From: an uncultured Clostridia bacterium
GTDB lineage: Bacteria; Bacillota; Clostridia; Lachnospirales; Anaerotignaceae
NCBI GenBank assembly: GCA_945868505.1
Contig: CAMBLO010000014.1
Coordinates: 1-61,116 of the forward strand
Reading direction: 5' to 3'
Length of the DNA: 61,116 nucleotides
Below the pieces are notes generated by a model. It was not told where the DNA came from. It did no database searches and worked only from the letters and a program-made list of their open reading frames with translations. This document shows positions 35,929-43,473 of the stretch, in pieces. Each line of letters starts with the position of its first letter. Positions within the stretch are counted from its first letter, which is position 1. Both the position numbers and the translations under genes were made by a program.

Positions 35929-36861
35929 ATGAAAACCATGTTTAGCAAAGAAGAGATTGAAAAATATTCTCAAAGGTCATTTCAATGTATGGAAAAATGC
36001 ATAATTGAGATATGTGGAGATATAGATGAGAACAACAGAGTTGAGTTGAATATGGATTTTGAAGAAAATGCAGTTTTTTGTGGTAATTGTTTTGATGGCT
36101 TTTTTGAGCAAATAAACAGCTGTCGTTTTGGAAATACACTTTTTGTTGAAATTCAGAAATTAGGAGATTACGATGGCTTTTATAAAGACTGGTCAATGAA
36201 AAAGTATATGCAGACTATGTATGAAATCTGCGAAGATATGGACGGTGTTTGGGTAAGTAATTATGAATATGTAGATGATGACCCTGCGTTCAGAGCATTT
36301 TTTATTGCTTTTCTGTTTGATATAGATGAGTTCAAATACTATGAAGAAGTATATAAATATTGTCATGATTTTTGTGACCAGTTAGATACTTTGGTGGAAA
36401 GAAAGATTAAAGGGTGTTATTGGGATAGGATATTTGAAGTAGATGAGATGGCATTTTGCAGGCTGTACTTAACACCTTTCTTTAAGAAAATTGGATTTGA
36501 ACAGGTTATATTCAATCATGGAAACAAGGAGTTCGGAAAAGATTATATTTTAGTTACAAAAAATATTTTTGGTAAAACAGAGTATTATGGAGTTCAAGCT
36601 AAGGCAGGGAATATGAGCGGCACAGCCACTTCCAATATCAATGAGATTGTTAATCAAATAAATACGGGATTTAATGTTCCGTATAGACTGGTAAATGGAG
36701 AGCCTGTGTATATTTCTAAAATGATAATAGCTGTTTCTGGAAATTTCACAGATAATGCACAAGCAATTATTCAAAATTCTGTTGATAGATATAAATTTAC
36801 GAATACAATTTTTCTTTCTAAGAAAGAGTTAGAAAATCATCAAGTAATGATAGGCAATTAG
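35929..36861 (+). CDS. Orphan restriction-endonuclease-like protein (Mrr-type PD-(D/E)XK)
   Basis: The 310-residue product has an unrecognised N-terminal part (1-175, acidic and cysteine-containing). A C-terminal nuclease-like domain follows: LTPFFKKIGFEQV helix, Asp205 in EFGKDYIL, then Gln223-x-Lys225 in YYGVQAKAG. The D...QxK pattern is the Mrr variant of PD-(D/E)XK. The gene is far more AT-rich than its neighbours and stands alone just inside the ICE border, as cargo defence genes often do. No methylase partner is adjacent. The ribosome site AAGGAG is 14 nt before ATG 35929, so the ATG at 35938 is also possible. Confidence 0.65.
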   Translation: MKTMFSKEEIEKYSQRSFQCMEKCIIEICGDIDENNRVELNMDFEENAVFCGNCFDGFFEQINSCRFGNTLFVEIQKLGDYDGFYKDWSMKKYMQTMYEICEDMDGVWVSNYEYVDDDPAFRAFFIAFLFDIDEFKYYEEVYKYCHDFCDQLDTLVERKIKGCYWDRIFEVDEMAFCRLYLTPFFKKIGFEQVIFNHGNKEFGKDYILVTKNIFGKTEYYGVQAKAGNMSGTATSNINEIVNQINTGFNVPYRLVNGEPVYISKMIIAVSGNFTDNAQAIIQNSVDRYKFTNTIFLSKKELENHQVMIGN

Positions 36862-36892
36862 AAATGTATCTTGGTAAATTCATGTTGTACGT

Positions 36893-36921
36893 TTGAGCAT
36901 TCCCTCTCTTTCATATATAAT
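36893..36921 (+). promoter_or_regulatory. Strong promoter before the small ICE gene
   Basis: TTGAGC and TATAAT lie 17 nt apart, 27 nt before the start at 36948. Confidence 0.7.
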
Positions 36922-36947
36922 GAAGCCAAAGAAGTGGAGGTGTGCTT

Positions 36948-37127
36948 ATGAGAGAGAAACTTAATCATCTGTATTTGGATAGCCACGAAAGAAAACTTTT
37001 GATACATAGCCTTGTGGAGCTGAAAAATCAGCTCATACAACAAGGCAGATATACTGACCCTGTTGACGAGCTTATTTTCAAAGTCAGCAACGCTCCCGTA
37101 AAGAGAATGAAAATTGAATATGTCTAA
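36948..37127 (+). CDS. Small ICE-associated protein
   Basis: The 59-residue, mostly helical, charged product (LNHLYLDSHERKLLIHSL, KNQLIQQGRYTDPVDELI) resembles short hypothetical proteins common at this place in Clostridia ICEs. The ATG at 36948 is 7 nt after GGAGG. It has its own promoter and terminator. Function unknown; a regulatory role is possible. Confidence 0.7.
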   Translation: MREKLNHLYLDSHERKLLIHSLVELKNQLIQQGRYTDPVDELIFKVSNAPVKRMKIEYV

Positions 37128-37141
37128 GGCAGATTACCACG

Positions 37142-37184
37142 AAGCCGCTTATTCTTATTGATTTTAAGAGTAAGCGGCTTTTTT
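37142..37184 (+). terminator. Terminator after the small ICE gene
   Basis: AAGCCGCTTA pairs with TAAGCGGCTT, followed by six T. Confidence 0.85.
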
Positions 37185-37261
37185 GCGTTCTGCGTTCTCT
37201 GATACGGTTACATAGCCACCTTGACAAAGTGGCTAAATTTATGCGAAAGGAGGACGCAGCT

Positions 37262-38089
37262 ATGTCAAATTGCAAAGTAATTGCTCTGACTAATCAGAAA
37301 GGCGGTGTCGGAAAAACAACCACAGCAGTCAATCTGGGCGTGGGTCTGGTGCAGCAGGGTAAAAAAGTCCTGCTGATTGATGCCGATGCACAGGCAAATC
37401 TCACAATGGCTCTTGGCTACAGCCGACCAGACGATTTATCCGTCACGCTCTCCACCATAATGCAGAACATCATAGACGATAAATCTTTTGATGCTTCGCA
37501 GGGGATTATCCATCACAGCGAGGGCGTTGACCTGCTTCCGTCAAATATTGAATTATCTGGCTTTGAAGTAAGGCTAATCAATGCCATGAGCCGTGAGCGT
37601 GTTCTGAAAACCTATGTGAATGAGGTTAAGAAGAATTACGATTATGTGGTAATCGACTGTATGCCGAGCTTGGGAATGATAACCATTAACGCTCTGGCGG
37701 CGGCTGACAGCGTGGTTATCCCGACACAGCCCCACTATCTTTCTGCTAAAGGCTTAGAGCTGTTGCTTCGCTCTGTATCAATGGTCAAACGGCAAATCAA
37801 CCCCAAACTTAGGATTGACGGTATCTTGATGACTATGGTAATGCCCCGTACCAACATTTCCAAAGAAATCACGGCAACGGTCAAAAGTGCTTACGGTCAG
37901 AAAATCAAGGTGTTTGATACTGAGATACCTCATTCCATTCGTGCGGTAGAAGCTACCGCAGAGGGCAAGAGCATTTTTGCCTATGACAAAAGCGGTAAGG
38001 TTGCCGCAGCGTATGAGCAGTTTTCAAAGGAGGTGGCAGAGCTTGGCGAGAAACAGAGAAACCAAAATCGAGCTGACCGCTTACGATGA
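37262..38089 (+). CDS. parA: ParA family ATPase (Soj-like)
   Basis: The 275-residue protein has the deviant Walker A KGGVGKTTT, LIDADAQANLT, Walker B VVIDCMPSLG and the ParA motif PTQPHYLSAKGLELL. It takes part in partition or maintenance of the element and acts with the ParB encoded downstream (47-nt overlap). The ATG at 37262 follows AAAGGAGG. A hairpin, TAGCCAC/GTGGCTA, lies at 37209-37231 in the leader. Confidence 0.93.
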   Translation: MSNCKVIALTNQKGGVGKTTTAVNLGVGLVQQGKKVLLIDADAQANLTMALGYSRPDDLSVTLSTIMQNIIDDKSFDASQGIIHHSEGVDLLPSNIELSGFEVRLINAMSRERVLKTYVNEVKKNYDYVVIDCMPSLGMITINALAAADSVVIPTQPHYLSAKGLELLLRSVSMVKRQINPKLRIDGILMTMVMPRTNISKEITATVKSAYGQKIKVFDTEIPHSIRAVEATAEGKSIFAYDKSGKVAAAYEQFSKEVAELGEKQRNQNRADRLR

Positions 38090-38978
38090 CCTGTTCCAGA
38101 CGGACGAAAGCCGTGAAGAAGCAAAACTCTCCAAGATACGGGACATTCCCATATCGGAGATTGACGAGTTTCCAGACCACCCGTTTAAGGTTTTAATGGA
38201 CGGGGATATGGAACAGCTTGTCGAAAGCATTAAGAGAAACGGTGTAATGACACCTGCTACTGTTCGGCTGAAAGAGGACGGACGGTATGAGCTTATCAGC
38301 GGTCATAGAAGAAAAAAGGCTTGTGAGCTTGCAGGACTTGAAACACTCAAATGCGAGGTCAAAGACCTTACCCGTGATGAAGCCATTATCGTTATGGTGG
38401 AAAGCAACCTGCAAAGGTCTGTTATTCTGCCGAGCGAAAAAGCCTTTGCCTACAAAATGCGACTTGAAGCAATGAAACGGCAAGGCGAGCGAACTGATTT
38501 GACTTCTGCACCAATGGTGCAGAAGTTGACGAGCCGAGAAAAAATAGCTGAAAAGAGTGGCGATAGTCACGAACAAGTACGTCGTTTTATCCGCTTGACC
38601 GAGCTTGTTCCCGAAATTCTCCAAATGGTAGATGAAAGGCAGATTGCTTTTCGTCCTGCGGTAGAGATTTCTTATCTTGCCGAGGAACAGCAATACACCC
38701 TGCTTGAAGCAATGGGCTACAACGATGCCACGCCCTCATTGGCACAGGCTATCAAAATGAAAAAGTTTAGCCAAGATGGAAAACTGACGGATGAGGTTAT
38801 CCAAAGCATTATGGAGGAAGAAAAACCAAACCAGAAAGAAAAGCCAGCTTTCCGTGATGAACGGATAACCAAGCTCATTCCCAAATCAGTTCCCAGAGGA
38901 CAGGAAACAGATTTTGTTGTAAAGGCGTTGGAATTTTACAACCGCCATTTACAGCGGAACAAGGCTCACGAAAGGTAA
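38043..38978 (+). CDS. parB: ParB/RepB/Spo0J family protein
   Basis: The 311-residue protein has the ParB nuclease-like/CTPase domain (IPISEIDEFPDHPF, LVESIKRNGVMTPATV, LISGHRRKKACELAG, MVESNLQR). A helix-turn-helix region follows (SREKIAEKSGDSHEQVRRFIRL). It loads on ParA-linked centromere-like sites. I chose TTG 38043, 9 nt after AAGGAGG, inside the end of parA; the longer reading from 37977 lacks a ribosome site. Confidence 0.9.
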   Translation: MARNRETKIELTAYDDLFQTDESREEAKLSKIRDIPISEIDEFPDHPFKVLMDGDMEQLVESIKRNGVMTPATVRLKEDGRYELISGHRRKKACELAGLETLKCEVKDLTRDEAIIVMVESNLQRSVILPSEKAFAYKMRLEAMKRQGERTDLTSAPMVQKLTSREKIAEKSGDSHEQVRRFIRLTELVPEILQMVDERQIAFRPAVEISYLAEEQQYTLLEAMGYNDATPSLAQAIKMKKFSQDGKLTDEVIQSIMEEEKPNQKEKPAFRDERITKLIPKSVPRGQETDFVVKALEFYNRHLQRNKAHER

Positions 38979-39093
38979 GCCACACACCGAGGGCGAGGTC
39001 TGTCCGTTGGAGGATAGCCATTTTTTTCGCTTTCCCCCTCTCCACACCTCACCCCCTATACTGCCAGTAACTATCCGAAAAAAGAAATATTTT

Positions 39094-39122
39094 AAGCTGT
39101 CCAAAACGGGCAGCTTTTTTTC
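39094..39122 (+). terminator. Terminator after parB
   Basis: AAGCTGtCC pairs with GGgCAGCTT, followed by eight T. Confidence 0.8.
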
Positions 39123-39165
39123 GGTCAGTCAGGCAAGATTTTTAACAATCCAACAGGAGGTATCT

Positions 39166-42100
39166 ATGAAATTTTCAAAACTATTCAAAAAGGCTGCGGC
39201 TGTTTTGATGGCTGCGGTCACGGCGTTGTCGGTTATGCCTGCGACCACGGCATTTGCCGCAGGCGACATTGGCACAATTAGTTTTTCCCACACCTATGAC
39301 AGCAGCGGAAACGCAATGAGGTACAATTCAAGTGCTGTCATCAACGGTTATACCGCAGGCGGTACGGGCAATTACAAATACCGTATGTTTGTAGACGGAG
39401 AAACGGCTTTCTGTATTCAGCCTGGAGTACCGCTGAAAACAGGAAATACACTGAAAAAAGCTTCTTCGGAGGCTTGGAACGCTTTGCCAGCCAACCAGAA
39501 AAAGGCTGTCGGGCTTGCCCTGCTCTATGGGTATCAAGGCAACAGAAATTCTTTGTCGGGAAGTGATGATGAAAAGTGGCTTGCCACCCAGACCCTTGTG
39601 TGGGAGTTCGTTACAGGCTGCCGTGAAGCCACAGGCTCATACCGCCAGACAAGCACAACGGTTTACAGCCTGCATTTTGGCTCGAATTATGCCAATAGCG
39701 GGGCAAGGGCGGCTTATGACCAGATTGTTTCGCTGATGAGTGAGCATAACGCTATCCCAAGTTTTATGGCGGGAGGCAAAAACGATATTACAAAGGAGCT
39801 TTCCTATAAGGACGGGAAATACAGCATCACGCTGACTGATAAAAACGGCGTGTTGTCTGAGTATTCCTTTACAAGCTCCGATGCAAATGTGTCTGTATCA
39901 AAGGACGGAAACAAGCTGACTATCAGCTCCCAAAAGGCGATTAGTAGCTCTGTCCGTATTACCGCCACCAGAAACGGCGTACCGTCAGTCAGCGATAGTG
40001 CCAAGCTCATTGCTTACGGCGACCCGAACTTGCAGGATGTTGTGACAGGCGTGGAAAATGCTGACAGCGTAAAGGGCTATATCAATGTGGAAACGCCCAC
40101 AGGCACGATTGACCTGAAAAAGACTTCTGAGGATGGCGTTGTGGCAGGCATCTCCTTCCACATCAAGGGCGACGGCTTTGATAAGACCGTAAAGACTGAT
40201 GAAAACGGCAATCTTACCGTGGAGGGCTTATTCCCTGCGACTTACACTATCACAGAGCAGTCTATTGACCGTTATGAGCCGCAGCAGACCCAGACGGTAA
40301 CGCTTATCGGCGGTAAGACCACCACGGTCAATTTTAACAACATCTTGAAGCGTGGCAGCTTGGAGGTTATCAAGACTTCCGAGGACAACTTAGTGGAGGG
40401 TGTCACATTCCACCTTTACGGCACTTCACTTAGCGGATTGCCTGTTGATGAGTATGCCGTAACGGATAAAAACGGCGTTGCAAAGTTTGGAAATGTCCTT
40501 ATCAGCGGCAATACGCCGTATGTGGTTGAGGAAGTGGATACGGCGGTACGCTATGTCGTTCCAGAAAGCCAGACCGCCCCTATCGAATGGAATAAGGTAA
40601 CAAGCCGCAGCTTTATCAATATCCTCAAAAAATTCAATGTGACCGTGACAAAATCCGATGTGGAAACAGGCACGGCACAGGGCGATGGAACTCTGGCAGG
40701 TGCAGTTTACGGCATCTATAAAGGCGAGGAGCTTATTGACACCTACACCACAGATGAAAATGGTCAGTTTACAACGAAGTATTATGTGTGCGGCGATGAT
40801 TGGACTATCCGAGAAATCAGCCCATCCGAGGGGTATCTCATTGACAGCACAATCCACAAGGTAGGTGCAAAAGCCGAGCTTTACACCGTGGAATACAATG
40901 CTGCCGCAAATGATGTTACCGAGCAGGTTATCAAGGGAAATATTGCTATTATCAAGCACACCGACAACGGCGAAACACAGATTGAAACGCCTGAAGCAGG
41001 TGCGGTATTTGAAGTGTTCCTTAAATCCGCAGGAAGTTATGAAAAAGCAAAGGAAACCGAGCGAGATATTCTGACCTGCGATGAAAACGGCTTTGCCCAG
41101 ACAAAGGAGATGCCTTACGGCATCTATACCGTAAAGCAGACCTCTGGTTGGGAGGGACGTGAGCTGATGAAGTCTTTTGATGCGTTTATCAGCAAGGACG
41201 GTCAGACCTACCGCTACCTTATCAACAATGCAAACTTTGAAAGCTATATCAAAATCGTGAAGAAAGATGCGGAAACGGGTAATACCATTCCGTATGCAGG
41301 TGCAGGCTTCCAGATTTACGACCCAGACGGAAACCTTGTGACAATGACCTTCACTTATCCCGAAGTGACCACCATTGACACCTTCTACACTACCGCAGAC
41401 GGCGACCTTATCACACCGCAGACTTTGGAATACGGCAAGGGCTACTCTCTTGTGGAAGTGCAAGCCCCATACGGCTATGTGCTGAATTCCGAGCCTGTTT
41501 CTTTTGATGTGGTGCAGGAAAACTCCGAAGAAGAAAGCGGCATTACCGTTATTGAGGTGGTACGCTCCAATGTGGCACAGAAAGGCACGATTACCGTAGA
41601 AAAGTCTGGTGAGGTATTCTCCTCTGTTGCGGGCGACAAGGGCTTGTATCAGCCGATTTTTGCTGTCAGCGGTTTAGAGGGTGCGGTCTATGAGATTACC
41701 GCCGCCGAGGATATTGTGACTTTGGACGGAACGCTGCGAGCAGCTAAGGGTGAGGTTGTGGATACGGTTACCACAGGTGCAGACGGTACGGCAAAGTCAA
41801 AGGAACTTTATCTTGGCAAGTACGAAATCAAGGAAATCACAGCCCCTTACGGTATGGTGTTAAACGCAGAAACACACGCCGTAGAGCTTGTGTATGCAGG
41901 TCAGAATGTAGCCGTAACCGAAATGGACACCTCTTTCTATAACGAAAGACAGCGTGTGGAAATCGACCTTGTAAAGAGCCTTATTGCTGATTGTATCCCA
42001 GATAAGAGAAATGACAGTATCGTGGGCAAGGTTGTGGTCATCAATGCCGAGCCGAAGCGGTACGAATATCAGCATTCTGCCTATCAGCTTATATTGGCTG

Positions 42101-42294
42101 ACGGAGGACACGGTGCGACAGGCGGCAGAGGTCAGGCGGTGTTCGGCACTTGCCTTGCCACAGGCGAGCGTGGCAGGTGGGAAAGATACGATGTGCTTGG
42201 CGAAATCAGACCAGAGAAAATGCCCCAATGGGCAAAGGAAGCCCTTGCCAAAGTCAAAGCACAGAAAAAACATCGAAATCGGGAGGAACGCTGA
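39166..42294 (+). CDS. Thioester/CnaB-repeat surface protein fused to an unrelated ICE tail
   Basis: The 1042-residue product has a signal peptide (to about residue 32) and a thioester domain with Cys83 in AFCIQPG and Gln142 in LATQTLVW, which can form an internal bond and bind host ligands. About six CnaB/SpaA isopeptide repeats follow (GTIDLKKTSEDG, GSLEVIKTSEDN, FNVTVTKSDVETG, NIAIIKHTDNG, YIKIVKKDAETG, GTITVEKSGE). A seventh repeat starts (VEIDLVKS) and breaks off at about 41980. The remaining roughly 105 residues (YEYQHSAYQLILADGG, VLGEIRPEKMPQWAKEAL) look cytoplasmic. No LPxTG signal or C-terminal membrane helix remains, so wall anchoring is probably lost. Confidence 0.8.
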   Translation: MKFSKLFKKAAAVLMAAVTALSVMPATTAFAAGDIGTISFSHTYDSSGNAMRYNSSAVINGYTAGGTGNYKYRMFVDGETAFCIQPGVPLKTGNTLKKASSEAWNALPANQKKAVGLALLYGYQGNRNSLSGSDDEKWLATQTLVWEFVTGCREATGSYRQTSTTVYSLHFGSNYANSGARAAYDQIVSLMSEHNAIPSFMAGGKNDITKELSYKDGKYSITLTDKNGVLSEYSFTSSDANVSVSKDGNKLTISSQKAISSSVRITATRNGVPSVSDSAKLIAYGDPNLQDVVTGVENADSVKGYINVETPTGTIDLKKTSEDGVVAGISFHIKGDGFDKTVKTDENGNLTVEGLFPATYTITEQSIDRYEPQQTQTVTLIGGKTTTVNFNNILKRGSLEVIKTSEDNLVEGVTFHLYGTSLSGLPVDEYAVTDKNGVAKFGNVLISGNTPYVVEEVDTAVRYVVPESQTAPIEWNKVTSRSFINILKKFNVTVTKSDVETGTAQGDGTLAGAVYGIYKGEELIDTYTTDENGQFTTKYYVCGDDWTIREISPSEGYLIDSTIHKVGAKAELYTVEYNAAANDVTEQVIKGNIAIIKHTDNGETQIETPEAGAVFEVFLKSAGSYEKAKETERDILTCDENGFAQTKEMPYGIYTVKQTSGWEGRELMKSFDAFISKDGQTYRYLINNANFESYIKIVKKDAETGNTIPYAGAGFQIYDPDGNLVTMTFTYPEVTTIDTFYTTADGDLITPQTLEYGKGYSLVEVQAPYGYVLNSEPVSFDVVQENSEEESGITVIEVVRSNVAQKGTITVEKSGEVFSSVAGDKGLYQPIFAVSGLEGAVYEITAAEDIVTLDGTLRAAKGEVVDTVTTGADGTAKSKELYLGKYEIKEITAPYGMVLNAETHAVELVYAGQNVAVTEMDTSFYNERQRVEIDLVKSLIADCIPDKRNDSIVGKVVVINAEPKRYEYQHSAYQLILADGGHGATGGRGQAVFGTCLATGERGRWERYDVLGEIRPEKMPQWAKEALAKVKAQKKHRNREER

Positions 42295-42295
42295 T

Positions 42296-42988
42296 ATGGA
42301 AATTAGACCTTTAACCCCTGCCGAGCGAAGCTACACCTATGCTTCCAGCACACAGATTGAAGGACAGACAGGTACTATCGGTCATCTGCGTGGGGATTTT
42401 GCTACAACAGGCTACGGCTTTTATACCACTTGGTTTGATACCAGACCCCAATGGAAGTCGGACGAATTTAAGGCAGAGCTTGATACGGTCATCAATGCCT
42501 TACGGGAAGATAAAGGGCTTTTGCATAACCGCTATGATATGAGTGCGTTTGCAAGGCGTTTCCCCGAAAGTGCGATGAAGGGCAGCTACTGTACCGAGTA
42601 CGGTTTCCGCATAGATACCGAGAAACACGCTTTTCTTATACGCTGCAATCCCACAAAGGGCGACTATAACTTTTACTGTTATTGTTATATCAAGGAATGG
42701 CTTGACCGCCACATCCAGAACGCCGAGAAAGGTATCCGTTTCATTGACCCACATTACAACGAGAAATTCCGTATTCCAGATGGTGGGAAAATCATCATCA
42801 CTTATGCAGACGGGGAAAAAGCGGAACGCTCCTGCCGTTATATTGATGAGTACCATACTGAGGTTGGCAATAACATTTTTCACATCTGCGAGTTTGCCGA
42901 GCTGATGGAAAGGAACGGAAGCACTTATGAGCCAAAGATAGCAGAGCCGCCCCCAAAAGCACCAAAACACAAGGATTTAGAACGATAG
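42296..42988 (+). CDS. Conserved ICE protein with C-terminal IPDGG domain
   Basis: The 230-residue protein, which I know only as a common ICE hypothetical, opens with LTPAERSYTYASSTQI. It has a middle part with GYGFYTTWFDTRPQWKSDEF and a C-terminal domain (about 160-222, FRIPDGGKIIITYADGE, CRYIDEYHTEVG, MERNG). That last domain is repeated as a separate small gene at 43203. It starts 2 nt after the stop of the surface-protein gene. Function unknown. Confidence 0.72.
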   Translation: MEIRPLTPAERSYTYASSTQIEGQTGTIGHLRGDFATTGYGFYTTWFDTRPQWKSDEFKAELDTVINALREDKGLLHNRYDMSAFARRFPESAMKGSYCTEYGFRIDTEKHAFLIRCNPTKGDYNFYCYCYIKEWLDRHIQNAEKGIRFIDPHYNEKFRIPDGGKIIITYADGEKAERSCRYIDEYHTEVGNNIFHICEFAELMERNGSTYEPKIAEPPPKAPKHKDLER

Positions 42989-43000
42989 GAGGATTTTACG

Positions 43001-43219
43001 ATGGCAGTAAACCAGAAAGCGGTCAAGGTCTTGAACAAGGTTTTGGATGCAGGCTTTACCGATGAAAAAGCCATTGCCGCTATGACAATGGACGATATTC
43101 TGTCGATGCAGGGTATCACGGTGGCGGATATTTCCCTCATCAATGACCTGCAAAAGAGCATCAAGGCAAATAAGGTCATTTCTTTTCTGGCGGAGGTGCA
43201 GCGTGGGCAAGGGGAATGA
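43001..43219 (+). CDS. Small ICE protein, unknown
   Basis: The 72-residue helical protein (VLNKVLDAGFTDEKAIAAM, DILSMQGITVADISLINDL) has a good ribosome site (AGGAGG) and overlaps the next gene by 17 nt. It may be a helix-hairpin or DNA-binding-like fold, but no motif proves it. Confidence 0.65.
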   Translation: MAVNQKAVKVLNKVLDAGFTDEKAIAAMTMDDILSMQGITVADISLINDLQKSIKANKVISFLAEVQRGQGE

Positions 43220-43427
43220 AATTTGTTTTACGGACAGTCAGGGCAACTCCCTGTTTGCTATTCCAGACGGCGGTGTTATAAGGCTTTGCTATGGCAACGG
43301 CGAGGAAGCCTTTGCTATCTGCCGTTATCTGGATAAAGACCACGCAGAGATTGACGGCGTTCCCTACGCCCTAAGCGACTATGCAAAACGCATGGAACGA
43401 AACCAAATACACTTTTCTCCTGCGTAA
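43203..43427 (+). CDS. Small IPDGG-domain protein, paralogue of the C-terminus at 42770-42960
   Basis: The 74-residue product starts at GTG 43203 after GGAGGTG. Its pattern FAIPDGGVIRLCYGNGEEA, CRYLDKDHAEIDG, MERNQ lines up end to end with the last 60 or so residues of the protein at 42296. It lacks the N-terminal domain. Function unknown. Confidence 0.68.
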   Translation: MGKGNEICFTDSQGNSLFAIPDGGVIRLCYGNGEEAFAICRYLDKDHAEIDGVPYALSDYAKRMERNQIHFSPA

Positions 43428-43473
43428 AAACAGGGGCAGGCACAGGAAAAAAGAATAAGGAGGTGCATCACAC

